Source of the DNA: Faucicola sp902506215
Lineage (GTDB): Bacteria > Pseudomonadota > Gammaproteobacteria > Pseudomonadales > Moraxellaceae
Direction of reading: 5' to 3'
Length of the DNA: 64,000 nucleotides
NCBI GenBank assembly: GCA_016888885.1
Contig: CP069437.1
Span: 248,001 to 312,000, forward strand
In this document: positions 52,122 through 60,274 of the stretch, piece after piece
How the letters are laid out: every line of letters begins with the position of its first letter
Position numbering within the stretch: position 1 is the stretch's first letter
Position numbers and translations under genes: made by a program
The notes under the pieces: model-generated
Told to the model about the DNA's origin: nothing
Databases searched by the model: none
Seen by the model: the letters and a program-made list of their open reading frames with translations, nothing else

Positions 52122-52158
52122 GGAGGGGAGGAAGTCAAGTGATGGCTCGCAGCATGGG
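51990..52158 (+). ncRNA. Putative omega RNA with guide
   Basis: By analogy with characterised TnpB loci, the 3' end of tnpB plus the right end of the element is transcribed as the omega RNA scaffold and the guide starts immediately after the right end. Here the scaffold would finish at GTCAA (52138), with the CCCC/GGGG stem at 52109-52128 near its end, and the guide would be the sequence from 52139 on. Limits are estimates. Confidence 0.5.
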
Positions 52159-52264
52159 CGGCAATGAAATATTAGCCGCCAATATTTTAGGATTTACCAC
52201 CGTGTTTTCCATGTTTAGTCTAGCCATCGGCATGGCGTTGTTACGCCATTTTGGCTTGGCGTAG
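52139..52264 (+). pseudogene. C-terminal remnant of an AEC (auxin efflux carrier) family permease
   Basis: Directly after the right end of the TnpB element an open frame of about 41 codons encodes VMARSMGGNEILAAN followed by a hydrophobic segment and stops at 52262-52264. The pattern A-R-x2-GG-[DN]-x-x-L-A-A-x-I followed by a Leu/Ser/Thr-rich membrane helix is the usual C-terminus of AEC permeases. The other 270 or so codons are nowhere in the window, including upstream of the element, so insertion was accompanied by loss of the 5' part. GGAGG in the element end lies eight bases before an in-frame ATG (52142), so a 40-residue stump could be translated. Confidence 0.65.
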
Positions 52265-52300
52265 CAAAAAATTGGCTAATCGTAGATTATTCAAAATAGA

Positions 52301-54331
52301 TTATTCAAAATAATGTAGCCATTTTAGCGCAACTTCATCAACGTTATCGATATTGTCAGACTTTGGCAACCATTCACGGCTAGCGGTAACCCGAATCGCA
52401 TTGGTTTGATTGATATCATATTGACTACCAATACTGAGTTTGGGCTGCCAATAGCTTTCATTATCACTATCGCCACTTATCCAAAATGGCAGTTTTAATT
52501 CCGATATCGCACGCCAATTTGGACGCAATTCTGCATTGCACCCGACATTGACGCCAAGCCCAGCACGATAACCATGATATAAGCCCTTACCAAACTGCGC
52601 TGCAATAGTACCCAAGCCATAGCAAATATTGGCGGGCATATCGCCTGTGTTTGGGGCGGCGCTACCTAGTGCCACGCTTTTACCAAATTCACCGCTAATA
52701 TTTGCGACCAAATGATTGTCTGTAGTGCTGTGGTCATCTCTGTTAATAGCCTTGATACTATCAAAGACTCGCTGTAAGCCAATATTACCACCCCATGAAA
52801 TACCTTTTTTTGCGCTATTAATCGGATGCAATGAGCGCACATCAAATAATCCGAGCTGCTCAAGTTGCACGCTATCTTGCTGGTCGACGTTATCATGGAT
52901 GCTAAGACCCATACTCAATGCCGTCAATTGTGAGCCTATGGGATAGCCATCAATTTTATCCAACGCATCGCGGTACACCATGCGGTAATTTAACGTGATA
53001 GCCTGGTTACTACTGTCTAATTTAGGTCGTCCACTGACCCTATCAAACGACTGCTGGCTGACGCCGATATCAAATCGACTTAAAGGATTAGCCAGTACGG
53101 GATTGTCGCGGCTGGGCAAAATCTGAGAACTTAACGCTATATTTTGATGGGTATTGTTAAGATTTTTGGGATGATTTGCCGCGTTGCGGGCGTTTAATTG
53201 CGCTTGCACAACAGTCGGTGTTGAAGGACTAAAACTGGTAGAGCGAATCAAATTTTCGCGGTTTAACATGCGTACCACTTGGGCAGGGGAAATCATTGGG
53301 GAGTGATTCACTAAAAAATTTTTATCGGGAAAAATAGAGTTTAGTAACACCAAAATTTCAGAGGCGCAGTTATCGGATAACAGATAATAGGGCAGGTTTT
53401 GGTCTTTAATTTCCCAAGTTCGATAGGCAAGTTGTTTAACCTGTTTATCGCTGAGATTGAGCTGATATTGCCATACATTGCGCCCATCATCTTGCAAATA
53501 TTCTTTGATACCTTGCTGATAATTGGTCATGGTAAATTCGCCCGCATTGCCACCGATAGTAGATTTGTAAGCAAATTTTAAAAAATGCTCACCGTCGCTG
53601 ACTTTCGGGGTGAAGTTTAAATAGTATTGATTGCTAAGGTCGGCATTATCAAATCGCAAAAAACTATGGGCAAACGCAGACGGTGGGCTATCTAAATACT
53701 CACTGGCAAAAATTAATGAGACGGATTGGGGATTGATTTTTTGTAGCCATGAATCGAGTGCATCGCAATGTTGATGGGGTAGGCTTGAGGTATCGATGGC
53801 TAAGTTTTCAATGAGCCACTGTGTACGAGCGGGAAAGCGACATTGGACAGAGGCATTATTTTTTTTGGTAGGGTGAAATAACTGTGTGAGGATTTCATCA
53901 AGTTCTGCTTGGGGATTTTTGGCGCCTTGCGCGCTGGCAAAAAATTGTCGTTGGCTCGCTTGTGAGTTAAAACGATTGTTGACCCGACTTTCAAAGGGCT
54001 GTTTTGTGGTGATTTTTTCAGGATAATACAACAACCGTAGCCACGCTTTTTGCGCAGCTAAGTTTTGCTCATGGGCTGATGTCAATGCCGTTTGCAGTGA
54101 TTGGGTAGCGGCAGTAGGGGTGGGCGTAGATAGGGCTTTATCTGACAAAAATTGCTGAGCGGGCGCAGGCGATACATAGGATAAAGGCGACGCTAACGCA
54201 CAATGTTGGCCGGACATTAGGCTTAATACAAAGACTGCATGAGCCAACTGCTTTTGATTGAAAGCTATTTTCTTTTGATTAAAAACGCGGGTTACAGCGT
54301 GTTGATGATAGCTGTATTTGAGAAAGTTCAT
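52301..54331 (-). CDS. DUF4105 (Lnb N-terminal periplasmic) domain protein with a C-terminal outer-membrane-like region
   Basis: 676 residues. The N-terminus has a long polar lead and a signal core (LAHAVFVLSLMSGQHCALAS, ending near residue 49). A coiled, Gln-rich section leads into the DUF4105 domain (about 195-345): VSLIFASEYLDSPPSAFAHSFLRFDN, GGNAGEFTMTNYQQGIKEY and YYLLSDNCASEIL, which contain the conserved His and Cys expected of this papain-like fold. The C-terminal 300 residues alternate polar and hydrophobic residues (short strands, final EVALKWLHYFE) as in a small beta barrel. The function is unknown. IS982 sits 40 bases upstream of its start. Confidence 0.8.
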   Translation of the reverse strand: MNFLKYSYHQHAVTRVFNQKKIAFNQKQLAHAVFVLSLMSGQHCALASPLSYVSPAPAQQFLSDKALSTPTPTAATQSLQTALTSAHEQNLAAQKAWLRLLYYPEKITTKQPFESRVNNRFNSQASQRQFFASAQGAKNPQAELDEILTQLFHPTKKNNASVQCRFPARTQWLIENLAIDTSSLPHQHCDALDSWLQKINPQSVSLIFASEYLDSPPSAFAHSFLRFDNADLSNQYYLNFTPKVSDGEHFLKFAYKSTIGGNAGEFTMTNYQQGIKEYLQDDGRNVWQYQLNLSDKQVKQLAYRTWEIKDQNLPYYLLSDNCASEILVLLNSIFPDKNFLVNHSPMISPAQVVRMLNRENLIRSTSFSPSTPTVVQAQLNARNAANHPKNLNNTHQNIALSSQILPSRDNPVLANPLSRFDIGVSQQSFDRVSGRPKLDSSNQAITLNYRMVYRDALDKIDGYPIGSQLTALSMGLSIHDNVDQQDSVQLEQLGLFDVRSLHPINSAKKGISWGGNIGLQRVFDSIKAINRDDHSTTDNHLVANISGEFGKSVALGSAAPNTGDMPANICYGLGTIAAQFGKGLYHGYRAGLGVNVGCNAELRPNWRAISELKLPFWISGDSDNESYWQPKLSIGSQYDINQTNAIRVTASREWLPKSDNIDNVDEVALKWLHYFE

Positions 54332-54370
54332 GGCGGTGCTCTATTTTATAAGGTAAATTTTTATAAGCTA

Positions 54371-55353
54371 ACCCCACTCTCAACACTTTTAAGCGGGGTT
54401 GAAACAAAAAAGGCATGAACTTAAACTTTAATCAATGACCAAAAAGATTAGAGGATAAGCCATGCCCATTGATGAATTTATCATTAAAATCTATCTAATG
54501 GTAGATGACTACTACAAAAAGATTGTAACAAACCGGCTAAGACAAGGCGGATATGCACCAAAGCTAACCGACAGTGAAATTATCACCATGGAGATAGTGG
54601 GTGAGTTTTTACAGATGGACACCGATTCGCAAATCCATCAGTATTTTAAACAGCATTGGCAAACATGGTTTCCACAAATAGGCTCATATCCAAACTTTGC
54701 CAAGCAATGCGTCAATTTGTTACAAGTAAAAACTTTGATACAACAGCATATCGTTAAACAGCATGGGCAAGACAACATTCATTTTATTGATGGCTTTCCC
54801 ATTCCGGTGTGTCAATATGCCAGAGCCTATCGGCATAAAACCTTCAAATACGAAGGCAGTTATAGTTACTGTGCCTCAAAGCAACAAAAATATTTTGGCT
54901 TTGAAGGACATTTACTTATTAATCTATCGGGCATGATAACCAATTTTACCTTTGCCTCTGCTAAGATAGATGAAAGGCTTGTTGCACCTGATATGCTTGA
55001 TAATATCAAAGGCTTGTTAGGTGCAGATATGGGCTATATTAGCCCTGATTTATCTGAGTATTGCTTTAAGCGATGTGTTGATTTGCAAACACCGCTTAGA
55101 AAAAATATGCCCGATAAACGACCAATCAGTGTACTTAATCGTCTTAAAAATGCTCGTCGCAATATTGAGACGGTGATTGGTCAGTTATCACAGCGGTTTA
55201 ACATGCAAAAGGTGAGAGCTAGAGATTTATGGCATTTATCCCACAGATTTATGCGTAAAATCTTGGCTCATAACTTCTGCTTTGTAATCAATAAACAGTT
55301 AGGTAATCCCCCACTTCAGTTTGAATTGCTTATTTCAAGTTGAGAGTGGGGTA
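54371..55353 (+). mobile_element. Complete IS982-family insertion sequence
   Basis: 983 bases bounded by perfect 14-bp inverted repeats, ACCCCACTCTCAAC (54371-54384) and GTTGAGAGTGGGGT (55340-55353), and flanked by the direct repeat AAGCTA (54365-54370 and 55354-55359), a target duplication within the 6-9 bp range reported for the family. One intact transposase gene fills it. Intact ends, an intact gene and an unmutated duplication indicate a recent insertion. Confidence 0.93.
54462..55343 (+). CDS. IS982-family DDE transposase
   Basis: 293 residues, the typical length. DSEIITMEIVGEFLQMDTDSQIHQYF (about 37-62), the first catalytic Asp in HFIDGFPIPVC (about 107-117), LLGADMGYISPDL (about 187-199, second Asp) and RRNIETVIGQLSQRF (about 229-243, the Glu) give the DDE triad in family order. 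The ATG at 54462 follows GAGGATAAGCC. No frameshift or internal stop, so it is probably active. AT content is higher than in the neighbouring core genes. Confidence 0.93.
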   Translation: MPIDEFIIKIYLMVDDYYKKIVTNRLRQGGYAPKLTDSEIITMEIVGEFLQMDTDSQIHQYFKQHWQTWFPQIGSYPNFAKQCVNLLQVKTLIQQHIVKQHGQDNIHFIDGFPIPVCQYARAYRHKTFKYEGSYSYCASKQQKYFGFEGHLLINLSGMITNFTFASAKIDERLVAPDMLDNIKGLLGADMGYISPDLSEYCFKRCVDLQTPLRKNMPDKRPISVLNRLKNARRNIETVIGQLSQRFNMQKVRARDLWHLSHRFMRKILAHNFCFVINKQLGNPPLQFELLISS

Positions 55354-55570
55354 AGCTAAGTTTTCACAACTTTTGATAAGCAAAGCATATAATATCTGTG
55401 TGCAAATTAACATTGCCCAATTTGTAATCACATCATTGTAGGCAGCTAGCCGGCTATAAGACAACTTGCCAAATAGATTTTAGCTGCTTAATTTGCTATA
55501 ATTTTTTAATTATTTAGCAAAATTTTTTAAACTATTGTGATTTATTCAAGGGTATAAGGACAATTGGGTC

Positions 55571-55861
55571 ATGGATAAACAAGCGATTTTATCAGCGTTA
55601 ACGCCTGAAATTGTTGAAAAATTTCGTCAGGCGATTTCGCTTGGCAAATGGGAAGATGGTCGAAAGTTGACGAAAGAACAGCGTCAAACTTGTATGCAAG
55701 CGGTGATGGTGTGGGAGCATGAATTTTTGGGTGTAGAAGAGCGAACTGGCTATATTCATCGACCCAAAAAAGCGGCAGAAGACTGTGATATCGGTCATGA
55801 TCATCACTACCCAAATAAACCGCAGGACGAGGACGGCGAGAAACCGATTAAATTTAGTTAG
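55571..55861 (+). CDS. yeaC: YeaC family (DUF1315) protein
   Basis: 96 residues. LTPEIVEKFRQAISLGKWEDGRKLTKEQRQTCMQAVMVWE is the diagnostic block of the YeaC/DUF1315 family (about residues 10-50), followed by a His/Asp-rich tail (CDIGHDHHY). No biochemical function is established. ATG 55571 has AAGGA about nine bases upstream and a TATAAT at 55497-55502 could be its -10. It is a single gene with its own terminator. Confidence 0.85.
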   Translation: MDKQAILSALTPEIVEKFRQAISLGKWEDGRKLTKEQRQTCMQAVMVWEHEFLGVEERTGYIHRPKKAAEDCDIGHDHHYPNKPQDEDGEKPIKFS

Positions 55862-55866
55862 GCGAT

Positions 55867-55899
55867 AAAAAAAGGCGAGTGCATTATCTCGCCTTTTTT
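55867..55899. terminator. Terminator of yeaC
   Basis: AAAAAAAGGCGAG / CTCGCCTTTTTT, a 12-bp stem with an 8-base loop; A and T runs allow action on both strands. Confidence 0.9.
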
Positions 55900-55936
55900 A
55901 CATTATTTTTTTAAGTACTTATTTATCAGTTATTTG

Positions 55937-55970
55937 AATACTAAGTACTTAAGTATAAGTACTTAGTATT
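55937..55970. repeat. Perfect 14-bp palindrome (AATACTAAGTACTT) with 6-base loop
   Basis: AATACTAAGTACTT (55937-55950) and its exact complement (55957-55970) flank AAGTAT. The core AAGTACTT also occurs at 55913-55920. It lies 10 bases past the thiolase stop on the minus strand and has no T run, so it is not a standard terminator. Confidence 0.8.
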
Positions 55971-55980
55971 AGCTAGTTGA

Positions 55981-57294
55981 TTATTTTTCTAAAATGGCGA
56001 CCACACCTTGTCCGCCCGCTGCACAGATAGAAATCAGCGCACGACCTGACCCTTTTTGATCCAGTAGTTTAGCGGTGCTGGCAAGAATGCGACCACCGGT
56101 TGCGGCAAACGGATGACCTGCAGCAAGTGATGAGCCATTTACGTTAAGTTTACTGCGGTCAATCGCGCCAAGTGGCTTATCAAGACCTAAGCGTTCTTTA
56201 CAAAAACTTTCGTCTTCCCACGCAGCAAGCGTAGACAATACCTGTGAGGCAAATGCTTCGTGAATTTCATAATAATCAAAATCTTGCAGCGTTAAGCCTG
56301 CACGCGCTAGCATACGTGGCACAGCGTAGGCAGGTGCCATCAATAAGCCTTCTTTAACGCCTTTTTTACCGGTAAAATCAACCGCAGCGGTTTCTTGGTG
56401 GGTGAGATAAGCAAGCGGTTTTAATCCATTCGCTGCTGCCCACTCATCTGTGCCTAATAACACACAAGACGCGCCATCGGTCAGCGGCGTTGAGTTGCCA
56501 GCCGTCATGGTTGGGTTGGCATTTTTCTTACCAAATACGGGTTTTAATGACGCCAATTTTTCTAAGGAAATATCAGGACGTAGATTATTGTCGCGTGTTA
56601 AACCCTTAAATGGCGTGATTAAATCATCAAAAAACCCCTCATCGTACGCACGCGCCAAGTTTTTATGGCTATTAAAGGTCAACTCATCTTGCGCTTCACG
56701 AGTGATCGCCCATTCAAGGGCGGTGATGGCTTGGTGCTCACCCATCGATAATTTGGTGCGAGGTTCACCATTTTGCGGTGCATCAATCAAGTCTTTTGGA
56801 TTAATGCTTAATAACGCTTGCAAGCGCTCTTTATTGGTTTTGGCATTATTAAGTTTTAACAGCGCTTTACGCAGCCCATCACCAATGCCTAAAGGGGCAT
56901 CAGAAGTGGTATCCACACCGCCTGCAATCCCCGAATCAATCAGCCCTAAGGCGATTTTATTGCTCACCGCGAAAGCCGCTTGTAGTCCCGTAGCACACGC
57001 CTGTGATATATCATAAGCAGGTGTTTGCGGACTTAACGCCGTGCTTAACACACATTCACGGGTGAGATTGATATCACGGCTTAATTTAATGACCGCGCCT
57101 GCCACCACTTCACCCAAGCGTTTATCTTGTAAATTATAGCGTTCCACCAAGCCGTTAAGGGCAGCCGTCAACATTTCAGAGTTGCTGACATTGGCGTATT
57201 GGCCATTTGAGCGGGCGAACGGAATACGGTTGCCACCTAAAATAGCGACCTTTTTGCCAGCAGGCTGGTGAGTTGGGTGTTGAAAATTGTCCAT
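55981..57294 (-). CDS. Acetyl-CoA C-acyltransferase (thiolase), FadI/FadA2-like
   Basis: 437 residues of the thiolase superfamily. Seen: the nucleophilic Cys in DISQACATGLQAAFAV (about 97-112), GGVDTTSDAPLG (about 124-135), the His of YEIHEAFASQV (about 347-357), NVNGSSLAAGHPFAATGGR (about 388-406) and the final Cys in ISICAAGGQG (about 421-430). Length fits FadI and mycobacterial FadA2 rather than short biosynthetic thiolases. It is divergent from a high-molecular-weight FabG and a MaoC hydratase, suggesting the last step of a beta-oxidation-type cycle. Confidence 0.88.
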   Translation of the reverse strand: MDNFQHPTHQPAGKKVAILGGNRIPFARSNGQYANVSNSEMLTAALNGLVERYNLQDKRLGEVVAGAVIKLSRDINLTRECVLSTALSPQTPAYDISQACATGLQAAFAVSNKIALGLIDSGIAGGVDTTSDAPLGIGDGLRKALLKLNNAKTNKERLQALLSINPKDLIDAPQNGEPRTKLSMGEHQAITALEWAITREAQDELTFNSHKNLARAYDEGFFDDLITPFKGLTRDNNLRPDISLEKLASLKPVFGKKNANPTMTAGNSTPLTDGASCVLLGTDEWAAANGLKPLAYLTHQETAAVDFTGKKGVKEGLLMAPAYAVPRMLARAGLTLQDFDYYEIHEAFASQVLSTLAAWEDESFCKERLGLDKPLGAIDRSKLNVNGSSLAAGHPFAATGGRILASTAKLLDQKGSGRALISICAAGGQGVVAILEK

Positions 57295-57641
57295 AGAAAA
57301 GTCCTTTTGAGCAATTAATTAAAAAAATTGGCTAAGCTTAAACCAAATAACTTTTTAAAAATAACGAAATCTTTTAAAAATAACTAAACTTTTTAAGTTT
57401 TAGTGATGTTACCATAAAACGCAGACAAAAATATCGCCTAAAGGTATATATATAACGATAATTTATATAAATCAATAAAACCAATAAAATTTTATTTGAT
57501 ATGACTGTTCAATATTGCTTGATTGGTATAGAATTTAGACAGAAAATTTTTTAAATTAGTGTTTTACTCAGTGTTGAACTTAGTATTTAATTAAGCCTTA
57601 TCTAATAGCCTAAGCAAAACTAACTATTCAAAGGAGTCCTT
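57295..57641. other. Divergent promoter region between thiolase and FabG genes
   Basis: About 350 very AT-rich bases. It contains the near-20-bp repeat at 57351-57397 and an imperfect inverted repeat ATCAATAAAA / TTTTATTTGAT around 57470-57500. No gene was seen; shared control of both directions is plausible but no known operator was recognised. Confidence 0.45.
57351..57397 (+). repeat. About 20-bp imperfect tandem repeat
   Basis: CTTTTTAAAAATAACGAAAT at 57351 is followed by CTTTTAAAAATAACTAAACT at 57371 and by TTTTTAAG. Confidence 0.65.
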
Positions 57642-59024
57642 ATGTCAGACCATTATTCCGAATTCGTTCAAAATCCATTGGGACGTAAGATTGCCCAAAA
57701 TTTGGGTTTACCAATGCCAATCAGCCTTGAGCGTTATAAAGAAGGTCAAGCACCTATTACCGGCAGTGTCATTTTTGGAGTCAGTGAAAACGCTGTCCTG
57801 GCAAATGACATCGCCAAAGTCTTGGCGAATGTGCAAGCGGATGTCTATCTAGACCCCAATGAGTCAGCGCGTGATGCTTTACAAAATGCGCAGATTGAAG
57901 CCCAGCCGTTTGGCGCGAATCAGTATTTTAAAGTGGCAATTTTCGATGCGTCAGGTATCAAAACAACCCATGAGCTGAAACAAGTTTACAACTTCTTTCA
58001 TCCGATTGCGCGTTCGATTGACCGCTCAGGTCGCGTTATCGTCATTGGCTTGCCACCTGAAAAATGCACCAGTATCGCACAGGCAGCAGCCCAGCGTGCT
58101 TTAGAAGGATTCGTTAAATCCGTCGGTAAAGAGTTTAAGCGCGGTATCACAAGCCAGCTTATCTATGTAGACCCAAATGCGGCGCAAAACCTTGAATCTA
58201 CGCTACGTTTTTTTGCCTCACCGCGTTCTGCTTATGTGTCAGGACAAGTGGTGAGAGTGGGTGAAGGCAACCTAGTCACGGTTGATTGGCAAAAACCTTT
58301 AAAAGGTAAAACACTGGTGGTAACTGGTGCGAGCCGAGGTATTGGCGAAGCCATCGCGAAAGTATTATCGCGTGATGGCGCACATGTCATCTGTGTCGAT
58401 GTGGCGGCACAGCAATCGGACTTGCAAAAAGTAGCAGGTGAGATAGGCGGCTCTACTTTAACATTAGATATCACCGCCGACGATGCCGGTGAAAAAATAG
58501 CCGCAGCGGCAGCCAAACGTGGCGGCTTAGATGGTATTGTGCACAATGCAGGCATAACCCGTGACAAGACATTGGCGAAAATGGATGATAACATGTGGGA
58601 TGCCGTCATGAACGTCAATCTCAATGCGGAAGAGAAAATTGATGATTACTTACTCAGTCATGACAGTTTCAATGAAAACGCGAGAATCGTATGCGTATCA
58701 TCCATTAGCGGTATTGCAGGCAATTTGGGACAGACCAATTATGCCATGAGCAAAGCTGGCGTGATTGGTGCGGTACAAGCGACTGCGCCTACGTTAAAAA
58801 ACGGTATTACCATCAACGCGGTCGCCCCAGGATTTATCGAAACCCAAATGACCGCTGCCATACCTTTTGCGATTAGAGAAGCCGGTCGCAGAATGAACTC
58901 AATGAGCCAAGGCGGTTTGCCGATTGATGTGGCTGAAACTATCGCTTGGCTGGCTTGCCCTGCATCGGGCGGCGTCAATGGCAATATTGTCCGCGTCTGT
59001 GGGCAAAGTGTGTTGGGCGCGTAA
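57642..59024 (+). CDS. 3-oxoacyl-ACP/CoA reductase, high-molecular-weight FabG (FabG4 type)
   Basis: 460 residues, nearly twice a normal FabG. The N-terminal 200 residues form a flavodoxin-like domain of the FabG4 type (VIFGVSENAVLANDIAKVLA; HPIARSIDRSGRVIVIG), and the C-terminal 240 are a classical SDR: TGASRGIGEAIAKVLS (about 230-245), HNAGIT (about 303-308), the catalytic Ser in CVSSISGIAGN and Tyr/Lys in NYAMSKAG (about 366-373). Mycobacterial FabG4 reduces 3-oxoacyl-CoA with NADH. AAGGAG lies about six bases before ATG 57642. The MaoC gene follows 258 bases downstream. Confidence 0.9.
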   Translation: MSDHYSEFVQNPLGRKIAQNLGLPMPISLERYKEGQAPITGSVIFGVSENAVLANDIAKVLANVQADVYLDPNESARDALQNAQIEAQPFGANQYFKVAIFDASGIKTTHELKQVYNFFHPIARSIDRSGRVIVIGLPPEKCTSIAQAAAQRALEGFVKSVGKEFKRGITSQLIYVDPNAAQNLESTLRFFASPRSAYVSGQVVRVGEGNLVTVDWQKPLKGKTLVVTGASRGIGEAIAKVLSRDGAHVICVDVAAQQSDLQKVAGEIGGSTLTLDITADDAGEKIAAAAAKRGGLDGIVHNAGITRDKTLAKMDDNMWDAVMNVNLNAEEKIDDYLLSHDSFNENARIVCVSSISGIAGNLGQTNYAMSKAGVIGAVQATAPTLKNGITINAVAPGFIETQMTAAIPFAIREAGRRMNSMSQGGLPIDVAETIAWLACPASGGVNGNIVRVCGQSVLGA

Positions 59025-59039
59025 TTATTGACGGGCTGA

Positions 59040-59078
59040 AAAAAATCAGTATCGAAAATATCGCTACTGATTTTTTTT
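59040..59078 (+). terminator. Terminator after fabG4-like gene
   Basis: AAAAAATCAGTA / TACTGATTTTTT stem, 13-base loop, eight T residues. It suggests that the MaoC gene has its own promoter. Confidence 0.85.
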
Positions 59079-59167
59079 CATTATTTTTTCTAAGTCAAAC
59101 TTAAACTAAGCTTTATGCAAAAAATCAACAATTAGAGTGTGACATTCGATTATAATAAACTAAGTTC

Positions 59168-59185
59168 TCAGATTTTGAGATCTGA
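59168..59185 (+). promoter_or_regulatory. Small inverted repeat upstream of the MaoC gene
   Basis: TCAGAT-6-ATCTGA, about 100 bases before the start codon; a possible operator, with no recognised regulator. Confidence 0.3.
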
Positions 59186-59282
59186 CGGTAATGAAAAGTA
59201 ATGGAATATATCCGAACACTATCTAATCAACTAGCCATTTTTTGGCTCAAGCTTAAAAAGTAAAAAAGTAAGGACAGTCTGT

Positions 59283-60182
59283 ATGTCAGACCAAAATTTT
59301 AGTCGTTTGCCAAAGCCGCACACCACCTATGCCAATATTATTAAAAGTTTTTTACCTATTGGCGACCAAGACAAATCGGCCAATGCGGTGCTGCCCAATG
59401 CTACTTATAGCGTCAATACGCTTGAAATCGACCATGATAACTTAGCCGATTACCGCAGAATTTGTGGTTTTGAAAACAATAGCTACGTGCCGCCGACGTA
59501 CTTTGCGGTGCTGTCGCAGTCGTTACAGATGAACATGATGGTCAAAGAGCCATTTCCCTTTGCCATGCTAGGCTTGATTCATGTGCAAAACAGTGTGACC
59601 CAATATCGTCGCATTAAAGATAGCGCAATTTTTAAAATGGCGGTGAGCTTCGCTAACCTGCGCGACCATGATCGTGGTAAGCAATTTGATTTTGTCACTA
59701 AAGTTTTTGAAAAAGATGAGCTGGTTTGGGAAGGGACTTCGACGTATTTATCACGCCAAAAACGTCAAAAAACGACTCAAAAACCATCGACGACGCAAGT
59801 AGAAGCCAAGCCCACACTTGATAGTAATGATATGCATGAATTTTGGGAAATTCCCGAAGATATCGGGCGTCGCTATGCATTTGTCTCTGGGGATTTTAAT
59901 CTGATTCATTTGCATCCTTTATCTGCCAAGGCATTTGGTTTTCCAAAAGCCATTGCCCATGGTATGTGGACAAAAGCCAAATGCTTGGGTGCGTTGGGTG
60001 ATTTGCCAGAGAGCTTTACCTGTGATGTGACGTTTAAATTGCCGATTTTTTTGCCCTCTGAAGTAGAGTTTATCGCAAAATTTGATAATCGTGACGAGCA
60101 GGTGGATTTTGGTGTGTATGATCCCGCCACACCAAAAGCCAATTTGATAGGGAAAATCACCCAAGCACAGGCTAAAAAATAG
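59283..60182 (+). CDS. MaoC-like acyl dehydratase / (R)-specific enoyl hydratase
   Basis: 299 residues with an N-terminal degenerate hot-dog half and a C-terminal catalytic half, as in HtdX and other double hot-dog hydratases. The hydratase motif is in the C-terminal half: FVSGDFNLIHLHPLSAKAFGF (from about 200), containing Asp and His in the D-x4-H arrangement, followed by AIAHGMWTKA. ATG 59283 has AAGGA nine bases upstream. With the adjacent FabG4-like reductase and the divergent thiolase it completes a hydration-oxidation-thiolysis set acting on acyl-CoA. Confidence 0.87.
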   Translation: MSDQNFSRLPKPHTTYANIIKSFLPIGDQDKSANAVLPNATYSVNTLEIDHDNLADYRRICGFENNSYVPPTYFAVLSQSLQMNMMVKEPFPFAMLGLIHVQNSVTQYRRIKDSAIFKMAVSFANLRDHDRGKQFDFVTKVFEKDELVWEGTSTYLSRQKRQKTTQKPSTTQVEAKPTLDSNDMHEFWEIPEDIGRRYAFVSGDFNLIHLHPLSAKAFGFPKAIAHGMWTKAKCLGALGDLPESFTCDVTFKLPIFLPSEVEFIAKFDNRDEQVDFGVYDPATPKANLIGKITQAQAKK

Positions 60183-60274
60183 CGACAGAAAAATTTCAAT
60201 AAGGGTTCAATGTTAAGCGGCTATTTTTTAGCAGGGTGTTTTTGTATGGTGTTTTTTAGGATGCTATTGAAGCA

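Larger units (their letters stand above)
50914..52138 (+). mobile_element. tnpB-only IS200/IS605 (IS1341-type) element
   Basis: The element has a left-end structure in which GTTGCC/GGCAAC (50919-50924, 50957-50962) encloses the hairpin CCACCG/CGGTGG (50931-50950), a tnpB gene, and a right end with CCCC/GGGG pairing that finishes in GTCAA at 52138. TCAA is the right cleavage tetranucleotide described for IS608. There is no tnpA (Y1 transposase), so movement would need a helper. The left boundary is uncertain by several bases; the right one is fixed by resumed coding sequence of the interrupted gene. Confidence 0.75.
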
